A stretch of 64,000 bases of DNA. It comes from Icerya purchasi (Eukaryota; Arthropoda; Insecta; Hemiptera; Monophlebidae). Position 1 is the first letter of the stretch, and the number at the start of each line of letters is the position of its first letter. Positions 32,739 through 45,409 of this stretch are shown one piece after another. The notes under the pieces are model-generated. The model searched no databases. It was not told where the DNA came from and saw only the letters and a program-made list of their open reading frames with translations. A program made the position numbers and the translations under genes. The stretch spans positions 304,332,464 through 304,396,463 of the forward strand of contig CM077116.1 in NCBI GenBank assembly GCA_039619475.1. Direction: 5' to 3'.

Positions 32739-35340
32739 AAGAAGAAAATTATCGTTTTATAATCGACGCGCGCGGCAGCCATTAAGTGAATCGCGGGTAA
32801 CATGTAAAATGTGGCTGTTCCCCTTAATCCATTACCTGAATGTGATTTTAATGATGGTGAACCGTTTTTGGTGTGCTGCAATATATCCGCCGGAAGGAAG
32901 CGATCAAAATTTGTTAATTTTAACCCCGGAGAACAGATTAATTTCACCTTCGCAGCGCTTGATTTATTTATCACAGTCGGATGTCACATGAAACGATAAC
33001 GATTCCATGGAGGCACGTCGACGGTAAAAGAAGGCAATTCCTACTCGGCTAGGTAGATAATGTATGTAAATTTGATATTTATTGAATCTAGGGGGTTCAG
33101 GGGTTCAGGGGCGATTAATAATGTGCACCATCTATGCGATAAGTAATTCGATTCGATGATGGTTATGATCTCTGCAACTGTCCAGTATTTTATTCAGTAT
33201 TCCACCATGCTAATCTTTTAGACTGATACGGTCGTGGACTAACCGTTAATAGTTAAATTGCAATTTCATTACAACGCGTTACTGGAAGCTTTTTTTCGCA
33301 AATCTCCATCCTTTTGAAATACAAAAGAATTTCGCCATTCTTCTTTTATTACCCTTTTTTTTTTTTCCAATCGCGAGTAAATCTGAGGGTTGCCAATGGA
33401 ATTTACGGAAACAATGAAAATTCGAAGGAAAACTCTACAAGAATTGACTAACGATAACTTCGAGCTGTCCAACTAGAGACGAATGTTAAAATAAGCTAAC
33501 GAATAAATATATATCTCTTCAGAAAAATCACATCTAGAAAAGCACTAAAGCAATGAAGACCCACTTTTTACCGTCCTGATAGGACGGCGGAACCGCCTTC
33601 AATATTCTCCGAATTTGAATCCATGCTTTTCATGTTTACTCTTTTGCAGCGATAATAATTTTCACCGACCGAGCGAAAAACTCTAAATAGATTCGGGCTT
33701 AAATTTCAGCTTTGCAAGCCTAAAATCTACAATTTGTCTTCTAAGTCAACAATGTGAAAAGCCTCACATTATCAAATTACAGTGTAGTAAGATTTTAATG
33801 TTTCGCAAAGTTCCCTGGGGCAATTGTAAGCACAATTACTTACTTTCAGATACACAAACTCCTTTGAACTGGAAGCTGAAGTTGTTTCTACGCTGTGGCA
33901 GAATAAAAATCCCCGTTACGTAGTGTCGCGTAAGATATTCTTCATATTCTATTCAAGATATTGGCAAAAATCGGTAATAAAAGCCTAAAAACCGGGTGTT
34001 GAAAGAAAACAACTCGTCTGTTCCTTTCAATATAACTATCATAAAACGTGACCTATCAACGCGTTCTATACGCAAAAAGCTTTTTCCAAAAAAAAGTATT
34101 ACGATTGACTTGAAGAAAGCTTCATTGCGATAAAAACTCCGCACAATAATTTCTCAGAGGTGATCACCTTTTTTTTTTTTTTTTTTTTTTGTCAATAATT
34201 ATTTTCTTGTGCCAATTGTTACTATAGAGACTGCCTTTTTGCAGCACACCAAAGTCGTTTCTCTCGGCATTCGATAATGCTTCAACCGCTTTCTTCATAG
34301 TTTTCCAATCTCTCTAGTTTGCACTACGAGGCTGCTGAGCTTGTCCTGAAACTTCCAAAGTAGCGTTATCTTCATACGACGTCCTTGCCCTTGAACTACT
34401 CGCTACAGAATGCGTGCTCTAATTTTCAATCAACTAGCATCCTTCGCAAGTCGTGCCTTTTCTCACGTACTACTACTAGGAACGTTTTTAAGCCAACGAT
34501 GAAAACCCCTTTCGAAGATAGTGAAAATTTTTCCCTATACCACAAAACACAAATGACTAAAACAGACACTTTCTTTATCTAAAAAAATCATCGGGAAACG
34601 TGTTTAAACGTGAAATTATTAATGGTTATTTTACATTTTCAAATAGCAGTGCCCAATATCAATCTTTCTCTTCGCCATCGTGTTCCTTCTGCATAGAGAT
34701 TGCATGTTTTTGATCAAAAATACAATTTTCATCGTAATCGTCGTCGTATTATCCAACACATATCTTTCCTCAGATTTCTCAACTTCTTTTCATCAAATAT
34801 AGTGAAAATAATAAACGCTTAATACGCAAATCGAAAACTATTAATTTACCGACTAGTTTGCTTTTTTTTTGAGTTTTTAATGATAATCGTGGAACTCCAC
34901 CGGTGTTAAGAGTTTGAATCATCGTGTCCTAATTATTAAACATGGTGCGCAAAGAGGAAAGAAAAAAACAATACATAAGTAAATGTTTAAATTTTTAAAG
35001 AAATCGAATGAAGTTCCGCGCTAAACATTATAATAAATTAACAAATATACATTTATATCGCAAACGTCCTCTTCTCGCGTCGTTCGTTTAAATTGAGACG
35101 AGTGTTGTTGATATATTTTTGATCTGCCGTAACATCATTAATTTCGGATCCCGTTGTACAGTTTCTAAATTTATTACAGGTGCGAGGATCGCAGCGAAAC
35201 TGTCACTCTGGTGCCGATTAATTTGGTAATTTATTTTTTAATAGATTTAAATAATTCGGTACGAACAATTCGTACTTCTATCCGGAAATACTGAATTATA
35301 TTTAATTACGCGTTAAATCATAACGCAGTCTCGTTGAATT
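31860..35340. other. Intron end before the second Ig1 exon; unique-looking patch at 32750-33050
   Basis: Mixed AT-rich DNA with homopolymers (C run near 32438, A run near 32711-32734, T run near 34171-34190). The patch 32750-33050 is less biased and may be conserved non-coding DNA. No exons or element motifs were recognised. Confidence 0.45.
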
Positions 35341-35363
35341 GTTGAACGATTTTTCATTTTCAG

Positions 35364-35543
35364 CGGATGATCGAATAATCGAAACCATTCCAAGCGTACG
35401 AATTGTCTATCGCAATGGATCTTTACACTTCGCTCCATTTGCCGCGCACATGTACAGACCTGAAGTGCACTCGAGAGAATACGGTTGTCGAGCGAGAAAT
35501 AACTATGGCCAGTCAATTAGTAATTTGGTTCACGTAAACGCCG
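35364..35543 (+). CDS. Dscam-family gene, exon encoding the C-terminal half of Ig1
   Basis: The exon follows the acceptor TTTTCAG and ends before the donor GTGAGT at 35544. Two bases complete the codon left open at 133 (giving Ser), then 59 codons and one extra base follow (phase 1). The peptide contains VRIVYRNGSLHFAPF, then MYRPEVHSREYGCRARNN, then ISNLVHVNAG. The pattern 'NGTLxFPPF...YRQEVHxxxYRCxASNxxGxxxSxxVxVxA' is diagnostic of Dscam Ig1. The F-strand Cys (YGC) pairs with the Cys in LTC of the first exon. The usual Gln of RQEVH is Pro here, and FPPF is FAPF, so the paralogue is divergent. No other version of this exon was seen nearby. Confidence 0.9.
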
Positions 35544-35596
35544 GTGAGTAAATTTTTATTATACAATTTCATTTCAATAACGGTCATCATCTCTAT

Positions 35597-35890
35597 CAAA
35601 GTGGGTTTTGGGGGTTAACCCCCCCCCCCCATGAGAACTGAAATAGCTTAGGTACTTCATTAATATTTTATGCAAAATTTTTTGTTACGAGTACAATCAA
35701 TAACATATGTAATTTTTATTAATGTGTTTATACAGTAATTCGTTTATTTAAATTATTAATATATAAATCAAGATGATGGAAATTGTTAATAGCATGAATA
35801 TTAGTGAAAAATGTATTTTTATTTATAAAATAAATATGCGAAGAAAATTTTCAAAACTTCCCCCTTTACAAAATTCTGGGCACGGGCCTG
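35597..35890 (+). mobile_element. hAT-like MITE, copy 2, with 8-bp target-site duplication
   Basis: ATCTCTAT occurs at both 35589-35596 and 35891-35898, directly flanking a 294-bp element that shares its body with 8046-8435. An 8-bp duplication is typical of the hAT superfamily. The right end reads (inverted) CAGGCCCGTGCCCAGAATTT; the left end CAAAGTGGG is only a weak inverted match. It sits 54 bp after the Dscam exon. Confidence 0.75.
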
Positions 35891-35899
35891 ATCTCTATG

Positions 35900-37950
35900 T
35901 ATTATTATGAATTGTTCTTGCTTCTGACTCAATACAAATGAAATTCTTACGACTGAGTTTAGTTTACGAATGTCATCTTCAGACAATAAATTCACTACCT
36001 TCCGCTGTTGCTTTTCAAAATAAGTTTGTTTCCCTTATTTCAGCAGACTTTGGTCGTTTATGTTCTTCCCGCCTACTAACTCGCTAGATGAAATTAATTC
36101 GCAGATTATATTTTTTTCGTTTGTTTTCATGCAGTCTTTTAGTGTCCATCGCGGACCTTATTAAAATTTTCCAACATATGATACGGATATATAGAGTCAA
36201 AATGATCGATGTTATACGAATCAAAAACTATTACACATATGTCTGGGGGGGGGGGGGGGGAGTAATAAACTTAAATAGATCAAAAACTTTAATGGGGCAA
36301 TAACTAGATAAAAAGGTTACATTCGATATACTGGTACTGACTAGAACATGTTGCCTAATGACTGGACTGCGGAGTGTGCGATGATGCTGCTCGTATGAAA
36401 TTAATAGAAATTTGCCAGAGGTAAAATTATTGTTCCAATCAAGAATAAATAATACCGCCCCGGTATTTTCTTTGACAATTGCAAAATTAATTCCTCTCTC
36501 GCCTAAAACTGTGTGTGTTGTGCAATTATTTCTCTTCACACACACGTTCGGTTCAAGATGTTTCATTGCCAGTTGAACTGTTTCAGAGTTGACGTACACC
36601 AGACATACTCTTAAATCCACCGTGTATTATCGGGATTATCAGAGGTTCGACCGTTTGGCATCCCGACCGCGCGAACAGAGAAATAATACTTACGATATAC
36701 GGAAATCTGCCTGATACCCATTTCTCTCGTAATAAAAATGCAAAGACAGCGTCCCGAATGTACGATTTTTCGTAGACAAAATAATTTCGAAAATTTCGAC
36801 GAAGCTATGTATATTATTGAATGAAGAGAGTAAGAAGAGAGAAAGAATAACTCTCATTTTATATCTACACACACACACACATAGAGCTTCAGCTTTCGCT
36901 ATCCTAGTAGTCTATATTATTAAAATTTTTTTTATTTTTTTTAACTGTTAGAATACCCAGATGAAAGACCGATTTTTTTAACGCGATTTTTTTTTTTTTT
37001 TAATACGCGTGGGTGTCATCAAGCGATCTCATTACTTTTTGTATTAAAAATCCAAACTAAATCGTAAGCATTTAAGTATTTTTTATTTTGCAACAGTACA
37101 CGGGGCATACGAATCTGATTTTTTTTTTTTTTTCTATTTCGGCTCTTTTCCATAGGTGAATTGTGAAAGCTGAAAAATTTTATCTGAGGGACGAGCCCAA
37201 AAATGTTCACATTAGAAGATACGGCAAAAATCTAATGCTGAAAATTCCAAAAAAAAAAAAAAAAAAAAAAAGGAGCAAAAAACGGAAAACCCTATAAGTT
37301 TGGACGATGGCTTATTGTAACGAGTATATCAAAATTAGGGCATTTCCCCGCTTATACACTGTAAACAATGCGGCGTGGAGGGAAGAGACGCTATAAAAAT
37401 GCACCCAATGGGCGACTAAAGCGATTGGGCTGATGAGCAGATTTTTCTAAGCATAAAAACAATTTATTTTAACGCGCTTAAGCTTGTGTATGTCCAAAAA
37501 AATTTATTTTGTAACCAAATATACGCGTAGTATTACGATTTTTTTTTTTTAGCAAATTACTTGTCCGTGATTTGTGTAAAAATATTCATTTCGAAGTATA
37601 TTGTTTAATGACGGTAATTTGGTTTAAAAAAAGAAATCAATAATTGCTGTTCTCATTGGTTAGGCGGTGCGACAAATAGAATTCGCCGAATGATGTAATG
37701 GAAAACGGAAGAAATTAAATAGAAATACCGAAAGTAAAAACTTAAAGCAAAAGATTGAGAGCGTAAATAAAGAATTGTTTTCCGTATACGTTCTCCCATC
37801 TATAGTCTTTCCATTTCCATCGACCTTCTTTGAGTTTCAAGTGTCATGCATTGATGGTAACAAGACGATGGATTCCTCGGCTCACTCAGCGTTACACTCT
37901 TCACATTTGGTTCAAAAAAATTCCTGAACACAACATACTTGTTCTGCGTA
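35900..37950. other. Intronic stretch without recognised genes
   Basis: Homopolymers, a short CA tract near 36869 and a G run near 36246. A 129-codon frame on - (36231-36620) shows no recognised motif and its last codons read the G run, so I do not call it a gene. Confidence 0.5.
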
Positions 37951-37959
37951 AAAAAAAAA

Positions 37960-38465
37960 AAATCATGTCAGGCTTTGGTCGGATGTATAGCCTCGCTCCT
38001 TTTCTAATCCTAACTCATTTTACCTTTCTATTCAGCCTAGTCCTCCTTCCTGTTGGTAGTTCTATTATTTTCCTATTACTCTTAAACGTTTTTTCATTAT
38101 TGCTATCTTTCGTCCGCGGTTCAATCACACTTTGCTCTCACTCTCTCGGTATCGTTTTACTCTTTCCGCGTGCCCTTATTGTTCTAGTGACCTTACTTTC
38201 GTTTGTGATCCTGACTACGTGCTATTTGAATGATTCAGTCTTTCCTCCGAACGTAATACCCTGTACGCTCACCTATTAAAGCTGAATTTTCCTACTTTCT
38301 ATAATGATCCCTATATCTTAATTGTCTCCAAAGGTAGTATCTCTATTCTTGCCTCTTTTCTTTCATCGATCTCTGATCGGATTAAAATTTAATTTCTAAC
38401 ATAGTCCCTTAGTCCTGGGTAGCAGATGCCCTCGGTTGGCCAAGCCCCCCAAAAAGAGAAGAAAA
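37960..38465 (+). pseudogene. LINE family B, 3'-end fragment
   Basis: Shares with 51010-51531 the start (TCAGGCTTTGGTCGGATGTA versus TCAGATTTTGGTCGGATATG). Across frameshifts the C-terminus also agrees: VLFE, FSLSSERNTLYAHLLKLNFP and ASFLSSISDRIKI. It ends with the diverged tail GCCAAGCCCCCCAAAAAG. Confidence 0.65.
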
Positions 38466-39024
38466 AAATAGTTAAAGTATAAATATTACACTGCAGACGA
38501 AGAATCATAGGGCGGAAGAATTGAAAAGATGGCAGAAGAATGCGTTTCAACCTATTCGGAAGCCTGAATTACGAAGAATCGAATGGCTTAACTTAAAAAA
38601 ACACAAAATGTACGAAAATTTGCACGGGCACAGCTAGTTTCCAATTGTACTTCCAAATTACGATATTAGAATTTTCTAATATTATTCATATGTTACTTTT
38701 CTTAATCCGTCGAACTGACATATCGATATGATATTCTAAAAATTCCATCATACGATATTTTTAGTTACAGCTTTACAATAAAAGATACACGCAGTTATTA
38801 TTCAGGATTTTACTGATTAATCTGTAAACCGGTAGATTTTAAAATCTTTTTTATTTCATACTCGATATATTGTTCCGAAGTGTTTTCGTAATTTCAGTTT
38901 TTAACGTTTCCTAATGTGCCGTATTTATGTAGCAGGAAAACTCTGATGCAGCTCTTTAATGGATCTTGAATAACTTAAGAGAGATCTGTTAGTTTCACTT
39001 CTACATCGCTGTTGAAATTGTACT

Positions 39025-39165
39025 TTTCGTTTAGATCGGAAGTATGCCGTTGTGAGCCGTTAGAAATGGCTGATAATTTCAAATACCTGGGAATAACATT
39101 CGATAAGGCGTTAACTTGGAGAGTTCACATAGATCGCCAAAAATGTTTTTTTATTACAGTTAATA
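39025..39165 (+). pseudogene. LINE reverse transcriptase thumb fragment
   Basis: The + frame reads EMADNFKYLGITFDKALTWR, then VHIDR. It matches the RT thumb block 'xxFKYLGxxFDxxLxWxxHI'. Nothing else of the element is recognisable on either side. Confidence 0.6.
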
Positions 39166-39874
39166 TTTAAGGTATAAAACAGAAAAAATAAGATTACCGA
39201 CAAGGGAAATATGGGACTAGGAACTATGACAATTTATGTTTTATATGACCTAAAGGGATTAATAATAAAATTGATAATGTTGAAGAGGAAGTTACGAGTG
39301 TCATTTACTAGGTAACTGACCAAAGGAATTAAGAGACGAAGGTAATTTGAATATATGGAAAGACAAAATAAAAATATGGTTGATTGCGTGGTGCAAAGAA
39401 TGAGAAATGGACAGTCATAGGAAAGGAACAGCGATAAGACGGGTAATTGATTGAAAGAGTAAAGAATTATGAATGATGTAATGGAAAAAGAAAACTAATG
39501 TTTGGTGCTCAGTTCTAGCTGCATTACTTATGGCTTATGTGAACATATTGTGGTACGATGTGCGGTAGGTATAAATGTTGTGAATTAAAATTAGACGTAG
39601 AATAGTAAAAATAGAAGTTAAGTTGAATTAAGTAATTATATATAAGACGAATATGATGTATTAGACTTAAGATGTATATAACGAATAAACGATATAATTA
39701 TGTTGGGAACCAACAGACGGGCGCAATTGCCTTGTGGGACCCGCAAATTATTTAAAAAAAGAAAAGAAAAATTTAATATAATTTCAAATTCTTTGCTTTT
39801 TTCTCTATTATTTAATTTAATATTTTTTAAGCGGTATTATTTTATATTAATATATATATGTGTATATATATGTA

Positions 39875-40549
39875 GGCAGCGTGGTAGCCTAGTGGTTAGG
39901 GTGCTTGGCTACCAAATCAGAGATGTCATAGGTTATCGAGACTTGTCTCATCCCGGATCCAAGTCGTTTACCCAGCCTGCAATAATTGAGTACCAGAGAA
40001 ATCTGGGAAACGGGCGAGAGAAAAGACCTGGTCCCAGTTGCGGCCATATTGTTGATGAGGATCTTTTTGTGGGCGCTGCCTAGCAATCGCAGACATGGAT
40101 AAAAATACTTTTCTTTTTATGTTGGTCAACCGCGCATTTAGTTTAAATATATATAATATATTATAATCAGGTATAACGGCTAACAAGACATGAGTGCTTT
40201 CCTTTCCTTTAAAGTATCCTGTATATTTTTTCGTCTACAAATTTATTTCCCTTCGGACTGCTAATTGCACGAGTTCTAGTACCGATCTTTTTTGACTCCC
40301 TTGCTGTCTCTCCATAGTAGTTCTGGCCGTCTCCACCTTCCCCGAATAACTTTCTTAGTGTCCTCAGTTTCCTTTTATCCTACGTTCTTCCTTCTTGATG
40401 GGTAATCGTCCGTAGCTGACAAGCCCAATAAATAAGTAAAAAAAAAACAAAAAAACTGGTCGCAGTATTCTCATTAGATCCATTAGGCTTAGTACATTAT
40501 GAAAAGCTTAACTTCACAATCCATGATGCCTTACCAAGGGTATAGAACT

Positions 40550-40552
<3 letters not shown>
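39875..40552 (+). repeat. tRNA-derived SINE (SINE-1), copy 1, interrupted
   Basis: The head at 39875-40038 has the A-box-like TAGCCTAGTGGTTAGGGTGC and a degenerate B box (GGTTATCGAGACT). The tail at 40456-40552 has TTCTCATTAGATCCATTAGG and the end AAGGGTATAGAACTTGCTTT. Together they match the whole of the copy at 50211-50470. The middle was split by the insertion 40039-40455. Confidence 0.8.
40039..40455 (+). mobile_element. LINE family B 3' end inserted into SINE-1
   Basis: The segment ends with the family B tail (GGGTAATCGTCCGTAGCTGA, CAAGCCCAA) and an A-rich tract. It is bounded by CTGGTCCCAGT (40028-40038) and CTGGTCGCAGT (40456-40466), an 11-bp target-site duplication with one mismatch. 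A 5'-truncated LINE insertion explains both ends. Confidence 0.7.

Positions 40553-40553
<1 letters not shown>

Positions 40554-40586
<33 letters not shown>
40554..40586. repeat. (TA)n microsatellite at SINE end
   Basis: About 16 TA units directly after the SINE-1 tail, possibly grown from its terminal repeat. Confidence 0.9.
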
Positions 40587-40589
<3 letters not shown>

Positions 40590-40590
<1 letters not shown>

Positions 40591-43500
40591 CATAAAACTA
40601 GGTCCTTCGAGTCTTCTAATGGAGACAATTCCTGAAAGTATTCTATTATTGCCTTTAAAAAGGTCAGCGTTAATTTATTATGCATCATTTTTAAAACGTT
40701 TCATATAATCGACATGAAAGCGTTATGCAAAAAACTTACGCGATTTTTCTCGCATTGCTCTCAGCATAAATATGGCACGTGGTCATTTTATGAAATATAA
40801 GACATGTTACACACTTTGTAGTATTATAAATCCTTCGTGTTTTAGTGATTTTTTTTATTTCTGTATTTATTCGTTTCCGAGAGCTGTCTTAAGAGCTGGA
40901 TTTTTTACACAGTTTGTACAACTATTATTTCTCGAATAGTTAGTTCATTGTGGAGGGATGAATACGTTATTGCTAGGTTTGTTGTTATTCGTTGGTTGCC
41001 TTATTTTCCACATCCGCTAATCGCTTTTAAGTATAATATTTTCATTCCATTGTAAAACTTTTTAATTAATTATCTCGTACTTCTACGCTAATTTATTATC
41101 CAATGGCGCTGCTAGATATTTTTTCTCAAATTCTGTTTCTCGATTTATTTCGATGTGTATTTTCTTTTTTCTAATGCGATTAATACTTTTTTTTTTCAAT
41201 CCTTTCCGTAATAGTAACAGTTAGTTTCAGTTTATGCGCGGAGGTTACATAACTCGCTCCATTTATTTTTGATAGCTCTTTTAAATGGTAACGCATTTAT
41301 CAAACGAATGCGAGGAGGAACAGGCTAAAATTAAACGAGCTTTAGGTAAATAAAAATGTTTTCGTCGATGCAGTCAGTCCGCTATTATTTTATGCTTGCT
41401 ACGAGTGCTGCGTGGATAGAAAACGAAGGCGTCGCCGAACTTCGACAAAATAAACAATTAATGTTGTTATCATTGAGCAAATTAAGCAATTTCAAATGTT
41501 CTTCGTCGCCAATATCAAGCGTAGCAATACTTTTACGCTAACTTTTTTTGAATGATCACAATTTTCCATGTAACAAGGTACAATGTCGTTCTTATTATAA
41601 ATTATAAATGCTGTTCATTTTTAAAAAAAAAAAAACATAAATAAATAATAAGAAATTTCTTCAACATATTTAACGTTCTTGGGCCTTAAAAAAGCACCGG
41701 CTTTAATTCGCCGGATAAAATTAAAAAATCAAACGGCTGGAATTTGAATTTACTTTTTATTAGCGCATTTTTATTAAACTTTTAGAACGAAAAGTCGGTA
41801 TTTTTTTAAAATTCCATCTCACATGTTTTAGTGTGTAGATATTTTTGAGCGATAATATAGAGAATGTGTAGAGACCAACATAAAACATGATGCTACTTTT
41901 GGTACTCTATAAAGAGCTGAGTATTGGTTCAAGAATATAATGTTTAAATTCCGTCAGTGATGAGCTTGAAAATTTTGTAAATCGTGCTTTTGCGGGAGGG
42001 GGTCAAATTCATTTTATCGAATCTACATTTCCATATGGTAAATAATATTAACAAATATTGGATTTGAAAATTTTTTTTGTATTCCTATTTTCTTTGCATT
42101 CTAATGAAAATTTTTCGGCTGACTGTTGCATTAAGTAAAGTATTTTTCCAAGTTTGTTTTCTTAAGGTTTATTTTAATGACTGCTCTACCGATATTCATC
42201 TGTACTCACTTGAGGCCAAGCCGGTATACTTCCGAATGAGTAAGGTGTGTAAAAGATTAAAACGTAGAGCAATGTTGGGATACGTAATATTTCCGCCGTT
42301 GGTGAGAAATGGCGCTGAAGCAGTTTCAAATTCCCTTTCCTTATTCGAATCTGTATATTTATCCGCAGTAATTCCTATTGAGATGAGCTTTTAATTTTTT
42401 GTCTCTATTAGAAAAAAAAAAAAAAAAAAAAATCCAACTTGCATTTATACGATAAAAATTGGTAATATTTTATGTTAACTGAAAACTTCTCTAAACAGCC
42501 GTCCTGTCCTTTTTTTCGTGTTTATTTTTAACACTACTGTTACCGATGCTCAACGGAGTACACTTGTATGCCACCATTGGACTTTCGAATGAACACGTAA
42601 AAATCACGGTACAAAAGCATAAAAAAGGTCCATGATTACCGGCGCTGTACGGAAGTACATAGGAATATGTCCTTTACCTGTTACAGGTATTTGTGCGCAA
42701 AGTAACGAAAATACGACCTTATGTTTCGTTTCTGAATTTACATTTATGGATACTAACGGGCGATGATGACCGAAGTAAAATGCGTACATTTTACACATTA
42801 ATGCAGCGGATTAGACATGGCATCGATACAAGTATTATTGTGTGCAAATGTTCGGATCAATATTCATAGAGTTCAGATTTTCAACTAGAAATATTCCGCT
42901 TATATGGAGCATAAATCGATTTTGAAATCACCGCTAAGTATTAAAATCATCCGTGTAAACAATCGCTCCAGTTGAGCGAGCAGATTTAATACAAAGAATT
43001 GACGAATACTCTTCTGCGAGCAGTGTTAATTAAAAGTGTAATACGACTAACACTTGTTCGTCATTAATAGAGTTATCTAGATCAAACATCTAATACATAC
43101 TATCGCGCATTCGTTCAGTTTTCCTTTTCATTGTCCTATCGAGAACAGCTGTTTAAAACGTTCTTTACGAGTAATAAAATAATTAAAAACGCTTATAAAA
43201 ATTTATATTTATCGATTATAAGTTTACAAAAATTAGCGAACAAAACCGAACGTTATAAACACGCGAATTAACAATGAAACAATATTTTAATAAAATTCGA
43301 GCGATTTTTTGTTTGGTCAACATGGAAATTATTCGATAGATTTTTTTTTTTTAATCACCGGAGTGTGTCATTTTATTTGCCGTTTATAGTGAAAAAAGTA
43401 CTGTATAATTTAATTCGCTTATTACTATATTTGATACTACCGGAATACAATTATTCGAGAATTCCATTACGAGTTTCAACGAAAAACTTTCGTTCTATAC

Positions 43501-43860
43501 ATAAGGTAAACGTTTTATAAACGAAATAACAATAGTCCTTCGCTATTTATACGCTGTAAAAGTAACTGTAATTAGTTCTAACTGGTAAAATTTTGTGACA
43601 TCTCTTTTCGTCATCATTTCTCTTCCTCACAATTCTTCGTAACAAACAGAATTAAGTTGAAATAGATATTTTGTGACATCTCTTTTTGTCAGATTTTCTT
43701 CTTGAACTTTCTTCGTGATGAACTAAAACCACGTCAAAAACATACGCAACAAACACCTTTTAAAGTCAATAAAAAAAAAAAAAAAAAAAAGCAATACAAA
43801 CCCAAATTAGTATTTTGAGAGTGCTTGAAGAAACGTTCGTTGATTTCGATGAGGAAAATC
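40590..43860. other. Intronic stretch without recognised genes
   Basis: AT-rich with homopolymers. An imperfect duplication occurs at 43590-43692 (TTTTGTGACATCTCTTTT twice, about 80 bases apart). The 105-codon frame at 42077-42391 has no recognised motif. Confidence 0.5.
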
Positions 43861-43869
43861 ACGATGTAC

Positions 43870-43870
<1 letters not shown>

Positions 43871-43947
<77 letters not shown>
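43871..43947. repeat. Compound microsatellite (TA)n(GATA)n
   Basis: About 20 TA units followed by about nine GATA units. Confidence 0.95.
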
Positions 43948-44049
43948 GTATTTGTATGCAAACGCAAAAAGGCATTTGTTATAGTATTACTGAAATTGTG
44001 ATACTGAATTTGTTTCGATAGTATCGAAAAAAAAAGCTTCATTTCATAA

Positions 44050-45200
44050 TCCGCAGATTTTAACTGTGCCGCATCGGGTGAAGGGTGTTTAATGTATCGC
44101 TCAGGTAATGAAGGTGCCCGGGATGAAGATTTTTACACTGGTACGGACGGGCGTGCGTGTGCGAATGGAGTGCGTTTATTAATCTAGAGAGTCGGCATTA
44201 GCAGCGTATGGGCAAATGCGGTGTTGGCGGTGTGTGACTTGTGTGTTTGTAAGTAAATAGATTTTAAGAGCTTTCGGAGTCGACAATTCGAATTGACGAG
44301 TAAATGGATTACTTCTCGGTAAGAAAGCGAGCGACGGCCCGTTTCGAGAACGGTTGCAAAGCGTTCGCGCCACCTGATAATACTGAATTTTAAACGAAAG
44401 CTACACTTAAAGAGATTTCCCGGTAGACTGATAGTGTGTATACAAAGCGCTGCCAGCTATTTCCTCGCAACTACTTCTCACCTGTACCGTTCTAGCTTCC
44501 GAGCGCCTCCGGTCCGCGCTCGATTTATCTTTCTTTAAACTTTTCCCGCTTCTATTTCATTTTTATACGCTAAAATAAAAATTAAACGCGCGGCGAAAAT
44601 CCCGAGTATGGAAATGAATTTTAAATGAAGAAAAACTACAACTTCTGCGCTCGACACGACTTGGTCCATGCCGTGTTGTTGCATTGTTGCCGATTCGTTT
44701 TCCGTTGTTTTTCCCTCATTGTAGCAATTACGAAAAGAGCCATTTCGTCCGCGGCAACGGCTATTCGAGTTTTTTTTTACAGACCGTCACGTTTTACGCG
44801 TAATACCCGGTGGTCCCTCGTCCAGGCGAATAATATTTTTCAACTCCGGTCCGGAAAAATTAATCGTCGAAATTTTTAATAAGTTCTGTTTTTAGCGCGG
44901 CCAATTCCGATGAGACTGAGAAGCTTTACATTTCCAGAGTGAAATTGTCCATTATACATCGCATAGGGATTGTAATAACGGCCGAAAGGGTACTTCAGAT
45001 ACTTTTGAAGCAGCTGACCCGAGACAGGATAACGTTCGTCGAGGTAATTATACCTCTCTCCGTCTTACGTATTTCTCACGCAGTCTATTCGAGACTGTTC
45101 GGCAGATACGTATACTTATGCGTGTGCATATCTTTCAAAATGTACTAATGACTGCGTCTGTCTTTAGCGGCCGGTGGTAATGTGAAATCGACAGTTACGA
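44050..45200. other. CpG-richer non-repetitive block, candidate regulatory DNA
   Basis: Composition is more balanced than in the flanking DNA, and no element motifs or good frames occur. Such blocks in large introns of developmental genes are often conserved enhancers. This is an inference from composition only. Confidence 0.3.
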
Positions 45201-45409
45201 AGTCATCGTTGTTCTTTTGTAACGCCCCCCCTCCCCCCTCCCCCATGTAAAGTTGTCTGACATGTAGGATTGTCGTCATAACTTTTTGCGTGGTTTTATG
45301 AAAACGTATAATATTTCGCCTCCTTAGTTACTGACGGCGTGCGATCGTTTATTAATTACTACTCGGCACGCGTGCTCGGTCTTACTTTAATTTCCAATTC
45401 ACATCGATT

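Larger units (their letters stand above)
134..35363 (+). other. Intron of about 35.2 kb splitting the Dscam Ig1 domain
   Basis: The donor GTAAGT at 134 and the acceptor TTTTCAG ending at 35363 flank this stretch. The two exons join in frame, with one base left over on the left and two needed on the right, and give a continuous Ig domain. The intron is filled with mobile-element remains and AT-rich DNA. I saw no other half-Ig exon inside it on either strand, so there is no sign of alternative versions of the second Ig1 exon. Confidence 0.8.

Noticed and set aside
36231..36620. 129-codon open frame on the - strand
   Set aside because: No recognised motif, no splice context or homologous neighbour, and its last codons read through a homopolymeric G run (about 36245-36260) as Pro-Pro-Pro.
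42077..42391. 105-codon + strand frame
   Set aside because: No family resemblance, AT-biased composition, no flanking exon signals that fit phase 1.
43590..43692. Imperfect duplication TTTTGTGACATCTCTTTT
   Set aside because: Only about 25 bases are well conserved; too weak to define a repeat unit.
45150..45250. Possible acceptor and exon after CTGTCTTTAG at about 45170
   Set aside because: The following frame (AGGNVKSTVTKSS) lacks Ig features and runs into a C-rich tract.
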